Source: JAAYPI01 sp963668615 (GTDB lineage Bacteria; Bacteroidota; Bacteroidia; Bacteroidales; Paludibacteraceae). Taken from it: a DNA stretch of 64,000 nucleotides. Made by a program: the position numbers and the translations under genes. Under the pieces are notes generated by a model, which was not told where the DNA came from, did not search any database, and was given only the letters and a program-made list of their open reading frames with translations. The stretch is from assembly GCA_963668615.2 (NCBI GenBank), contig CAXXCL010000002.1, positions 310,001 through 374,000 of the forward strand, given 5' to 3'. The first letter of the stretch is position 1; every line of letters begins with the position of its first letter. Shown here piece by piece: positions 8,130 through 17,100 of the stretch.

Positions 8130-10067
8130 ATGTTTCAGTTCATCAAAGTTGGAGTAGCTGTTCCTAACGTCGAGGTAGGTAATTGCTCATTTAATCAAAC
8201 CGAGATTCTTGAAAAAATACAGATAGCTGAGGAAAAAGGTGTTCATGTGTTAGCTTTTCCAGAGTTGTCTATTACTGGTTATACCTGTGCTGATTTGTTT
8301 TTTCAGAAGACATTGCAACAAGCGAGCGAGACGGCTTTGAGCGAAATTGTAAAAGCAAGTGCCTCCAATCATATTCTTATTGCTATAGGAATGCCTATTT
8401 TACTTGAAAACCAGTTGTTTAGTGCGGCAGTTATTCTTTTACAGGGAAAAATATTGGGTGTAGTGCCCAAAACATATCTTCCTAATTATGGTGAGTTTTA
8501 CGAAAAGAGGTGGTTTTCCTCGGGTTTAGATTTAAAAGCCAAAAGTTTTACATTATTGAATCAGGAGGTTCCCATTGGTTTGGATTTGCTTTTTGAGATA
8601 GAAGACTATGTAAAAGTTGGTGTCGAAATTTGTGAAGATTTGTGGTCTCCCATACCTCCAAGTTCCGCTTTATGTTTGGCAGGTGCAGATATTATTATTA
8701 ACCTTTCAGCTAGCAATGAAACGGTTGCTAAAAGAGACTATCGCAGAAGTTTGGTCTTGCAGCAGTCTGCCCGTTCCATTTGTGCCTATGTTTATAGCAG
8801 TGCCGGAGGAACTGAATCTACCACCGATTTAGTGTTTAGTGGTCATGGCTTGATAGCCGAAAATGGAGTGCTTTTAAAAGAAAATACAAAATTAATAGAC
8901 ACTGATTACTTGGTTACTTCGCATATTGACGTAGAACGGTTACGTGCCGAACGAATTAAATGTAAGAGTTATGCAGATGCGAATAGGTCATATTTTATGG
9001 AAACTCGTTGCATAAAGGAAAATGTCAAACTAAAAGATAAAGGCAATTTGGAATATCCTCTTGTAAGGAAACCTTTTGTTCCTCAAGATTTGTTGATTAG
9101 AGATAGTCGTTGCAAAGAAATAATGGCTCTGCAAGTAGCAGGACTTAGTAAACGTTTGAAGCATACGAATGCAAAAAGTGTTGTTGTTGGTATTTCGGGG
9201 GGACTTGATTCTACTTTAGCGTTATTAGTATCTGCACAAGCTTTTGATGTACTCGAATTAGATAGAAAGGGAATTTTGGGTATAACAATGCCGGGTTTTG
9301 GTACCACCGATAGAACCTTTGATAATTCAATGACTTTGATGAAGTCATTGGGCGTTTCAACGAAGGTAATTTCCATAAAAGATGCTTGTATGCAGCATTT
9401 TAAAGATATAGAACACGATATTACTCAATACGATGTAACTTATGAAAATACCCAGGCTAGGGAGCGTACGCAAATGCTTATGGATATTGCCAATAAGCAT
9501 TGTGGGTTTGTTGTTGGAACAGGTGATCTGAGTGAATTGGCGTTAGGTTGGTGTACTTATAATGCCGACCACATGAGTATGTATGGTGTGAATTCCAGTA
9601 TTCCTAAAACATTGGTTAAAAGCTTAGTTTTAAGTTTTGCCAATGATCAGGATGAAATAACAAAAAACGTTTTGTTGGATATTTTAGATACACCGGTTAG
9701 CCCTGAATTATTACCGACCGGAAAAAACGGCGAAATGCTTCAAAAAACAGAAGATATGGTTGGTCCGTACGAATTGCATGATTTCTTTTTGTATTATGTT
9801 TTGCGTTATGGATTTTCACCTGATAAAATATTATATCTGGCTATCCAGGTTTTTGAAATAAAAGAATTGCCTGAGGATGTCGTGTATGATGAAGCCACAA
9901 TATTGAAATGGTTGAAAGTTTTTTACAAACGATTTTTTAGTCAACAATTTAAAAGAAATTGTATGCCTGATGGTCCAAAAGTAGGTAGTATTTGTCTTTC
10001 TCCGAGAGGAGATTGGCGTATGCCGAGTGATGCATCGGTAAATGAGTGGTTGAAACGTTTAGATTGA
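8130..10067 (+). CDS. nadE: Glutamine-dependent NAD+ synthase
   Basis: Last step of NAD synthesis: amidation of nicotinate adenine dinucleotide with ATP, using ammonia from glutamine. The 645-residue length is typical of the two-domain enzyme. The N-terminal nitrilase-type glutaminase domain (about 1-290) shows the Glu-Lys-Cys triad: E45 in FPELSITGY, K114 in VPKTYLPNYGEFYE, C168 in VGVEICEDLW. The C-terminal synthetase domain has the PP-loop VVGISGGLDST (S356-S361) and GTGDLSELALGWCTYNADHM. It is a single gene that ends 21 bp from the convergent nnrDE gene. NAD synthesis beside an NAD(P)HX repair enzyme is a sensible pairing, although they are on opposite strands. Confidence 0.96.
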   Translation: MFQFIKVGVAVPNVEVGNCSFNQTEILEKIQIAEEKGVHVLAFPELSITGYTCADLFFQKTLQQASETALSEIVKASASNHILIAIGMPILLENQLFSAAVILLQGKILGVVPKTYLPNYGEFYEKRWFSSGLDLKAKSFTLLNQEVPIGLDLLFEIEDYVKVGVEICEDLWSPIPPSSALCLAGADIIINLSASNETVAKRDYRRSLVLQQSARSICAYVYSSAGGTESTTDLVFSGHGLIAENGVLLKENTKLIDTDYLVTSHIDVERLRAERIKCKSYADANRSYFMETRCIKENVKLKDKGNLEYPLVRKPFVPQDLLIRDSRCKEIMALQVAGLSKRLKHTNAKSVVVGISGGLDSTLALLVSAQAFDVLELDRKGILGITMPGFGTTDRTFDNSMTLMKSLGVSTKVISIKDACMQHFKDIEHDITQYDVTYENTQARERTQMLMDIANKHCGFVVGTGDLSELALGWCTYNADHMSMYGVNSSIPKTLVKSLVLSFANDQDEITKNVLLDILDTPVSPELLPTGKNGEMLQKTEDMVGPYELHDFFLYYVLRYGFSPDKILYLAIQVFEIKELPEDVVYDEATILKWLKVFYKRFFSQQFKRNCMPDGPKVGSICLSPRGDWRMPSDASVNEWLKRLD

Positions 10068-10088
10068 TTAAAGAATAGCGAAGTGATG

Positions 10089-11594
10089 TTATTGGTGGAG
10101 TAATGAATATGCTTCGCAAATGTTTTCTATTATATCTCTCGCAAGTAAACTTTCTTGTGAATTATTTTTTAAAGCCATATCTCCGGCAAGTCCATGTAGG
10201 TATACTCCCAATATTGCAGCCTCTGACGGACTGTATTTTTGAGCTACTAAACCAGTGATTATTCCTGTCAAAACATCTCCACTTCCTGCTGTTGCCATAC
10301 CGGAATTTCCTGTGCTATTGAAAAACACCTTTCCGGTCGGTAAAATAATAGCAGTATTTGCTCCTTTCAAAATAACTATAATTTCTAATTTTCTAGCGAA
10401 TTCTATAGCTTTTTCAAGCCTTTCCAACGAGGAAGATACTTTGCCAGTTAAACGTTCAAATTCTTTGGGGTGAGGGGTAATAATACTATTTTTAGGAATC
10501 AGTTTTTGCCATTCGTTTTCGGCGATAATATTGAGAGCGTCGGCATCCAAAATTAATGGTTTGTTGGTGTATATAAGCAAACGTTTAATTGCTTTTGCCG
10601 TCCTTTTTTGTTTGCCAATGCCACAACCGCAACCAATAACGGTGTATTCATCGGTTTCTTTTGGAATCCGAGTGATGATTTTCCCGTTTTTATCCGAAAT
10701 AAACATGGCTTCGGGTATTGATGTTTGCAGGATATTGTTGCCTCCACGTGCGGAATAAACGCTTACTAATCCTGTACCGGAACGTAAACATGCTTTGGCG
10801 GATAGGATAGCAGCTCCCATTTTGCCGTAACTGCCTGTAATTAGCAGGGCATGACCAAAATTACCTTTGTGAGCAAAATGAACACGTTTTTTGAGCAGTT
10901 TTTTGGACTCTTCAATCGTTACATAATTAAAAGGACTCTTTTTTTGTTCGATGTAGTCTTTGTCTAAACCTATATCAGTAAGTATAAATTTCCCCACAAA
11001 AGGTTCACTTTCGGGTAACATGAAAATTAATTTCGGGAACTGAAAACTAATCGTATAAGTTGCTTTGATGGCAACGTTATTTTCTGTATTCAGGTAATCA
11101 GAATATAGCCCCGAAGGTATATCAATAGCTACTATTTCTACTTTTGCCTCATTTATTTTTTCTACCACGAAAGCATAAATACCGGATAGTGGTCGGTTAA
11201 GACCAGAACCCAAAAGTCCGTCTACGATAATTGCATTTTCTTCTATTTTTGGAAAATCTAAATCACTGTTTAATAATATTATAGGATAATTTATATTAAG
11301 TAATTGTTCATAATTTTTTTTGCAATCCGGAGACAAATTATTACTTGGAAAAACAGCAAAAATATGTACTTTATAATTTACTAACAGCAACATTCTTGCT
11401 AGTGCAAAAGCATCTCCTCCGTTGTTCCCTTCTCCTGCAAAAACATAAAATTCTGTTTCTTTTGGATAATGGTTTATAATAAACTCAAATATTGTACGTG
11501 CCGCTTTTTCCATCAAATCAATGGAAGAGATAGGAGTATTTTCGATGGTGTAGGCATCAATTTCGCGAATCGTTTTTGCATCAAATATTTTCAT
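10089..11594 (-). CDS. nnrDE: Bifunctional NAD(P)HX epimerase / ADP-dependent dehydratase
   Basis: Repairs hydrated NAD(P)H. The 501 residues hold two domains. The first, the YjeF_N epimerase (about 1-215), has FAGEGNNGGDAFALAR and VDGLLGSGLNRPL with VAIDIPSGL. The second, a ribokinase-like ADP-dependent dehydratase (about 225-501), has GNFGHALLITGSYGKMGA, LDADALNI, TPHPKEFERLTG and AGSGDVLTGII with its catalytic Asp. It is the last gene of the rsmG-pcm-MBL-nnrDE operon, 12 bp after the MBL gene. The two-domain fusion is the normal bacterial form (NnrDE/YjeF). Confidence 0.95.
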   Translation of the reverse strand: MKIFDAKTIREIDAYTIENTPISSIDLMEKAARTIFEFIINHYPKETEFYVFAGEGNNGGDAFALARMLLLVNYKVHIFAVFPSNNLSPDCKKNYEQLLNINYPIILLNSDLDFPKIEENAIIVDGLLGSGLNRPLSGIYAFVVEKINEAKVEIVAIDIPSGLYSDYLNTENNVAIKATYTISFQFPKLIFMLPESEPFVGKFILTDIGLDKDYIEQKKSPFNYVTIEESKKLLKKRVHFAHKGNFGHALLITGSYGKMGAAILSAKACLRSGTGLVSVYSARGGNNILQTSIPEAMFISDKNGKIITRIPKETDEYTVIGCGCGIGKQKRTAKAIKRLLIYTNKPLILDADALNIIAENEWQKLIPKNSIITPHPKEFERLTGKVSSSLERLEKAIEFARKLEIIVILKGANTAIILPTGKVFFNSTGNSGMATAGSGDVLTGIITGLVAQKYSPSEAAILGVYLHGLAGDMALKNNSQESLLARDIIENICEAYSLLHQ

Positions 11595-11606
11595 TTTCGC
11601 TTTGAT

Positions 11607-12239
11607 TTATAAAAACGGGTTGTTTTCTTTCTCAAACTTAATGCTGGTGTGTGGTCCATGACCACAAAGAACATCTGTTTCGTTGGGCAAAATAAGCAAT
11701 TTTTTTGTTATGCTGCGTATTAAATCTTCGTAGTTGCCTCCCGCTAGGTCTGTTCTGCCGATGGAACCGTAAAATAGTGTATCACCGGAGAAAAGCACAT
11801 TTTCATTTTCGCAATAAAAAGCTAAACTTCCTTGTGAATGACCTGGTACATGGATGACTTTAAGTGAAATATTGCCAACTGTGATAATATCGTTTTCTTT
11901 TATGTACTTGATAGTTGGTTGTTTCTCATTGTAATCAATGCCAAACATTTGAGCTTGAACAGCTATCCGATTGCACAGAGGCTCATCGTTGCTATGAGCT
12001 TCTATATCGCAATTGAAAGTCGCATGAACAAAAGGGTTGCCAAAACAGTGGTCTAGGTGTAGGTGAGTATTGATTATTCTTTCAACTTTCAAATCATTAT
12101 TTTTGATGTAATTGTATAGTTCTTCTTTCTCATAGGGAAAGAGACACCCGGCGTCAATGATAATACATTTTTTGCTTTCATCATTAATTACATATGTATT
12201 TTCTTGAAAAGGATTGAAAACAAAATTTTTAATAACCAT
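11607..12239 (-). CDS. MBL-fold metallo-hydrolase (glyoxalase II-like)
   Basis: A 210-residue cytosolic metallo-beta-lactamase-fold hydrolase, the short form common in Bacteroidetes. Metal ligands are visible in THLHLDHCFGNP (HxHxDH), the GHSQGSLAFY histidine, GDTLFYGSIGRTDL (bridging Asp) and a late LCGHGPHT. The lack of a C-terminal glyoxalase II substrate domain means it may act on another thioester or persulfide. It lies between pcm (11 bp upstream) and nnrDE (12 bp downstream) in a damage-repair-flavoured operon. Substrate unknown. Confidence 0.88.
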   Translation of the reverse strand: MVIKNFVFNPFQENTYVINDESKKCIIIDAGCLFPYEKEELYNYIKNNDLKVERIINTHLHLDHCFGNPFVHATFNCDIEAHSNDEPLCNRIAVQAQMFGIDYNEKQPTIKYIKENDIITVGNISLKVIHVPGHSQGSLAFYCENENVLFSGDTLFYGSIGRTDLAGGNYEDLIRSITKKLLILPNETDVLCGHGPHTSIKFEKENNPFL

Positions 12240-12250
12240 CTTATTATTAG

Positions 12251-12883
12251 TTAATTAGTTCCGTGTATCATGGGTACAAATGCACACGAATTGACTTTTT
12301 CTTCTTTGTAGGTATCGTTGTCTAATCGAGTAATCTTATACATCGTTGTGCTAATTGGAATAACTAAAATTCCTCCGATAGCCAACTGTTCGCGTAGGGC
12401 TTGGGGCATAATATCAGCACTTGCTGTAACAATAATTTTGTCAAATGGTGCATAATTAGGCAACCCTTTATAGCCGTCACCAAAAAATTGAGCTATGTGA
12501 TAACCAATTTCCGGCAATCGTGAAAATGTACGATGAAAAAGAGCCTCTTGCCTTTCAATGCTGTACACATTAGCCCCTAATTCCACCAAAACTGCCGATT
12601 GGTAACCCGAACCCGTACCTATTTCAAGAACCTTTTCTCCTTCTTTTACATCCAATAATTCACTTTGGTAGGCAACCGTATAAGGTTGAGAAATAGTTTG
12701 GTCGGAGCCGATGGGGAAAGCTTTGTCCTCGTAGGCAAAATCGATAAGTGTTTTATCAAAAAAACGGTGTCGAGGAATTTTCCCGATAGCTTGCAATACT
12801 TTTTCGGAAGTAATTCCTTTTTCGATCAGTTCTTGTACTAAATTTCTGCGGCGTGCAATGTATTTTAAATCGTCCATCTTCAT
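12251..12883 (-). CDS. pcm: Protein-L-isoaspartate O-methyltransferase
   Basis: Methylates L-isoaspartyl residues in damaged proteins using SAM. It is 210 residues, usual for the family. Visible motifs: IPRHRFFD, the substrate loop GSDQTISQPYTVAYQSELL, SAM motif I VLEIGTGSGYQSAVL, motif II DKIIVTASADIMP, and GGILVIPIS. Its ATG directly follows the rsmG stop codon, so translation is probably coupled. The start could equally be Met3 (MDDLKY). Confidence 0.94.
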   Translation of the reverse strand: MKMDDLKYIARRRNLVQELIEKGITSEKVLQAIGKIPRHRFFDKTLIDFAYEDKAFPIGSDQTISQPYTVAYQSELLDVKEGEKVLEIGTGSGYQSAVLVELGANVYSIERQEALFHRTFSRLPEIGYHIAQFFGDGYKGLPNYAPFDKIIVTASADIMPQALREQLAIGGILVIPISTTMYKITRLDNDTYKEEKVNSCAFVPMIHGTN

Positions 12884-13504
12884 TTATAAAGGAATGTAAA
12901 TAGCTCTTTTTAGTTTGAAAAAATCTTCATCAAAAAACTCCGTTAATTCATACAAAGAAGCCATTTTTTTGAATGGTCTGATTTCCTGTTCCAATTCACC
13001 GCCTTTTAAACAAATTAATCCGTTTGGCAGTGCATTTTGTTGTGTTTTTTTTATATTTTTTTTACACAATTGTACCAAATCTTGCAGAGGCATCACTGCT
13101 CTGCTAATAACAAAATCAAACTGTTTTTTTTCGTTTTCTATTCTGTCATGTAAAAAGGAGGTATTTTTTAACTCAATAGCAGTTGATACCTCCTGAGCTA
13201 CTTTTATCTTTTTACCTATAGAATCGACCAAATGAAACGATGTTTCGGGAAACAAAATTGCTAAAGGAATACCCGGAAATCCTCCGCCAGTTCCGACGTC
13301 TATAACGGAAGAACCATTTGTGAAAGGCAAAATTTTAGCAATAGACAAGGAATGCAGTACATGGTGCAAATAAAGGTTTTCGATATCCTTTCGGGATATT
13401 ACATTAATTTTCGAATTCCATTCCGTATACAGCCCATAAAGAGCCTCAAATTGTCGCTTCTGCTGTTCTGTAATGTTGGGAAAATATTTAAGAATCAGCT
13501 CCAT
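12884..13504 (-). CDS. rsmG: 16S rRNA (guanine527-N7)-methyltransferase
   Basis: Methylates G527 of 16S rRNA; loss gives low-level streptomycin resistance in other bacteria. 206 residues. SAM-binding motif VIDVGTGGGFPGIPLAIL at about 70-87, preceded by NVISRKDIENLYLHHVLHSL. The longer frame starting at 13540 is rejected: a perfect -7 element (TATCTTTG, 13545-13538) would lie inside it, and RsmG proteins begin near MELILKYFP, which puts the start at 13504. First gene of the four-gene operon. Confidence 0.95.
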   Translation of the reverse strand: MELILKYFPNITEQQKRQFEALYGLYTEWNSKINVISRKDIENLYLHHVLHSLSIAKILPFTNGSSVIDVGTGGGFPGIPLAILFPETSFHLVDSIGKKIKVAQEVSTAIELKNTSFLHDRIENEKKQFDFVISRAVMPLQDLVQLCKKNIKKTQQNALPNGLICLKGGELEQEIRPFKKMASLYELTEFFDEDFFKLKRAIYIPL

Positions 13505-13537
13505 TGTATAAAATTTAGTTTTTTGTGTTTTATTTGT

Positions 13538-13569
13538 CAAAGATAAACTTTTTTTTATTCCTATCTTTG
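13538..13569. promoter_or_regulatory. Back-to-back promoters for rsmG (-) and the Cys/His-rich gene (+)
   Basis: TATCTTTG occurs on the minus strand at 13545-13538 and on the plus strand at 13562-13569, with the two -7 elements only 16 bp apart. Each gene's -33 region would overlap the other promoter, so the two may compete for polymerase. Neither has a well-spaced TTTG. Confidence 0.6.
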
Positions 13570-13598
13570 CCGATGGAAACAGTTTGTTGAGAATTTAT

Positions 13599-14012
13599 AT
13601 GAAAACTTTAGTGTTACAACTTTTAGCCGTGTTGGTTTTTGTTGCAGGAATGGGTGTCAACTGTGTGCATTATTGTTGTGATGCATGTAGAGATACGGAT
13701 TTCGAAATGCTTTTAACGTCGTGTTCCGATGTGCACGAAACAATATATCATCAAAATCTTTCTGATAGCTGTAATCATGTAAATGAAGATGAATGTCATT
13801 CACACCGTTTATCAATGGATATGGATGATTTTTCTTCCAAAATTAATTTGACAAAAGTTTCTTTTAAGTTGCCATATCTTTTTGTTTCATACAATTATTT
13901 CGAATCCATCCATATTGATACCCCCGATTTTGGAGAATCTTATTTGACCACTTCAACCAAATATTTTACGCATAGGGAATATTTGTCTAAAATTTCCGTC
14001 CTAATTATTTGA
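13599..14012 (+). CDS. Small exported Cys/His-rich protein in metal-efflux operon
   Basis: 137 residues from the ATG at 13599, which follows the promoter by 30 nt; a TTG at 13584 would weaken the signal peptide. Residues 3-20 are a hydrophobic signal or anchor. A metal-ligand-rich segment follows: C22, H24, C26, C27, C30, C42, H46, H51, C57, H59, C64, H66, H68, with the local motif VHYCCDAC. The C-terminal half is ordinary polar and beta sequence. This recalls the Bacteroidetes HYC_CC_PP-type proteins found next to metal transporters, though I cannot confirm membership. Its place before czcA suggests periplasmic metal binding or sensing. Confidence 0.65.
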   Translation: MKTLVLQLLAVLVFVAGMGVNCVHYCCDACRDTDFEMLLTSCSDVHETIYHQNLSDSCNHVNEDECHSHRLSMDMDDFSSKINLTKVSFKLPYLFVSYNYFESIHIDTPDFGESYLTTSTKYFTHREYLSKISVLII

Positions 14013-14163
14013 TTTTCAATCTTTTAATTTTATAGGAGCTTTCGGCTATTCTATATCTTTTGGCAATTGTTGCTAAAGATTGCATGGCTCGTCTTGTTAT
14101 AACATGACGTTATCCTCTCCTGTAATTTTTTTTATTTTAATAGTAACTTTTAATATAATTATT

Positions 14164-17100
14164 ATGATAGAACGTATCATTCATTTTTCAATAAAAAATA
14201 AGTTTATTATAGGCTTATTCGTTATTGCACTAATAGGCTGGGGAACTTATTCACTTACCCAATTGCCTATTGATGCGACCCCTGATATAACGAATAACCA
14301 AGTACAGGTTATTGCACTTGCTCCATCATTGGCGGTACAGGAAGTAGAAAGCTCCATTACTGCACCTATTGAGGTAGCTGTTGCCAATATACCAAACATT
14401 GTTGAACTTCGCTCTATATCTCGGTTGGGGTTATCAGTAATCACTGTTGTTTTTAAAGATAATGTCGATGTTTATTGGGCAAGACAACAAATGAGCGAAA
14501 GGCTTAAAGAAGCTGAAGATATAATTCCTGCCGGACTTGCTAAAATTGAATTAGCTCCCATTTCTACAGGTTTGGGTGAAATATATCAGTATCGGTTAGC
14601 TGTAGATAAAGGTTTTGAGAATAAATATAATCCTATGGAATTGCGTACTATTCAGGATTGGGTGGTACGCCGTGAAATGTTGGGAACTGCCGGTGTAGCC
14701 GATATTAATAGCTATGGAGGTTTTGTAAAACAATATGAAATTGCGGTGAACCCCGAAAAACTTAGGGGGATGAACCTGACCCTTACTGACATTTTCAACG
14801 CACTCGAAAAAAACAATGAGAATACCGGAAGTGCCTATATTGATAAAAAACCAACTGCCTATTTTATCCGTGGCATTGGGTTGGTAAAATCATTAGAGGA
14901 TATTGAAAAAATTGTAGTAAAAAGCAACCCTTCGGGTATGCCTATTTTAATTAGAGATGTAGCAACTGTTCAATATGGTAATGCCATTCGTTATGGTGCA
15001 TTCGTCGTGGATACTACTGAAGCTGTTGGTGGTGTGGTTATGATGCTTAAAGGAGCAAATGCCAATGAGGTTACAAAAAATGTTGAAACTCGTATTGAAT
15101 CCATTCAAAAATCATTGCCAGAGGGAGTGAAGATTGAACCTTTTCTTAATCGTTCAGATTTAGTGGGACGTGCTATTGGTACAGTTTCACGAAATCTGAT
15201 TGAAGGGGCATTGATTGTCATCTTTATTTTAATTTTATTTCTCGGTAATTTTAGAGCAGGGTTGATTGTGGCTTCAGTAATTCCTCTTTCCATGCTTTTT
15301 GCCATATCCATGATGAACTTTTTGGGAGTATCTGGTAACTTGATGAGTTTGGGGGCAATTGATTTTGGACTGATTGTGGACGGTGCCGTAATTATTGTCG
15401 AGAGCGTGGTGCATCGAATAACAATGAGCAAAACTCACCATCAAGGAATATCCAAACTTTCGCAGTCACAAATGGATGAAACAGTCTTCGAGTCGGCAAA
15501 AAGAATGATGAGTTCGGCAACATTCGGACAGGTTATTATTCTGATTGTTTATGTACCGATTATGGCTTTGGTGGGAATCGAAGGTAAAATGTTTCGTCCC
15601 ATGGCACAAGTTGTGTCATTTGCACTGATTGGAGCAACAATTCTTTCATTGACATATGTGCCCATGGTTTCGTCTTTGTTTTTGAGCAAAAATACAACAC
15701 ACAAACCTAATTTTTCAGATAAAATGATGAATTGGTTTCACAAAATATTTAATCCTGCTATTTGTTTTGCCTTAAAACACAAAGTGTATGTATCTTTTTC
15801 AGCAATACTTATCTTTATATTAAGTTTATTGGTGTTTAACCATTTAGGCGGTGAGTTTATTCCTCAGCTGGAAGAAGGAGACCTTGCCGCAGGTGTAATA
15901 ACTTTGCAAGGCGGATCACTTTCGAATACGGTTGAGCAAGTTCAAAAAGCAAATAAAATATTGCTCGACAAATTTCCGGAAATAAAACATACAGTTTGTA
16001 AAATTGGTGCAGGTGAAATTCCAACTGATCCAACTCCAATGGAAACAGGTGATTACATTATAACTCTTAAAGATAAGAGTGAATGGACTTCGGCTAAAAC
16101 CCGAGAAGAATTGGTTGAAAAAATGGAAGAAGCATTGATTCCACTGGCGGGTGTGAAATTTGAATTTCAACAGCCGATTCAAATGCGTACCAATGAACTA
16201 CTTTCCGGCTCAAAACAAGATATTGCGGTGAAAATTTTTGGCGATGATCTCAATACATTGGCTGAAAAGGCTTCTCAAGTTGAAAAAATCATTCAGAAGA
16301 TTCAGGGCGTTGAAGATATAAACGTGGAAAAAGTGACCGGACTGGCTCAAATTCAGGTTGAATATAATCGTGATCGTTTGGCACAGTATGGACTTTCGAT
16401 TGAAGAAGTAAATCGTGTATTACGTACTGCTTTTGCCGGAAGTGAAGCCAGTACAGTGTTTGATGAAGAAAAACGTTTTGCCATGGTAGTTCGATTAGAC
16501 AAAGATTATCGTCAAAGTTTGGATGATGTCAAAAATCTTTCGGTTGCTTTACCTAATGGTGAACAAATACCTTTCGACCAAATAGCTTGTGTTTCAATAA
16601 AATCAGGACCTGCACAAGTTTCACGTGAAAATACAAAGCGTCGTATCACAGTTGGGTTCAATGTTCGCAATCGTGATATTCAAAGTGTTATTAGTGAAGT
16701 GACAAAGCAAATAGATGCAAAAGTTCAATTTCCAACGGGCTACTATGTGAATTATGGCGGTCAATTTGAAAATCTTCAAGCGGCTAAAGCTCGCTTGGCT
16801 ATTGCTGTTCCGGTAGCTCTGTTGCTTATATTTGTGTTGTTGTTTTTCACGTTTCACTCTGTTAAGCAAGCTTTACTAATATACACAGCTGTACCTATGT
16901 CGCTCATTGGTGGTATTTTGGCACTCTGGCTGCGTGGTATGAATTTTTCCATTTCAGCAGGAGTTGGTTTTATCGCTTTATTTGGTATTGCCGTGCTTAA
17001 TGGTATTGTGCTTATCGCCGAGTTCAATCGGCTAGAAAAAGAAGGAATTGCGGATATTACTGAACGTGTAATTAAAGGGTTGAATACTCGTTTACGTCCT

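Noticed and set aside
13505..13540. Longer N-terminus for RsmG
   Set aside because: The upstream ATG overlaps the -7 element, so it would not be on the mRNA.
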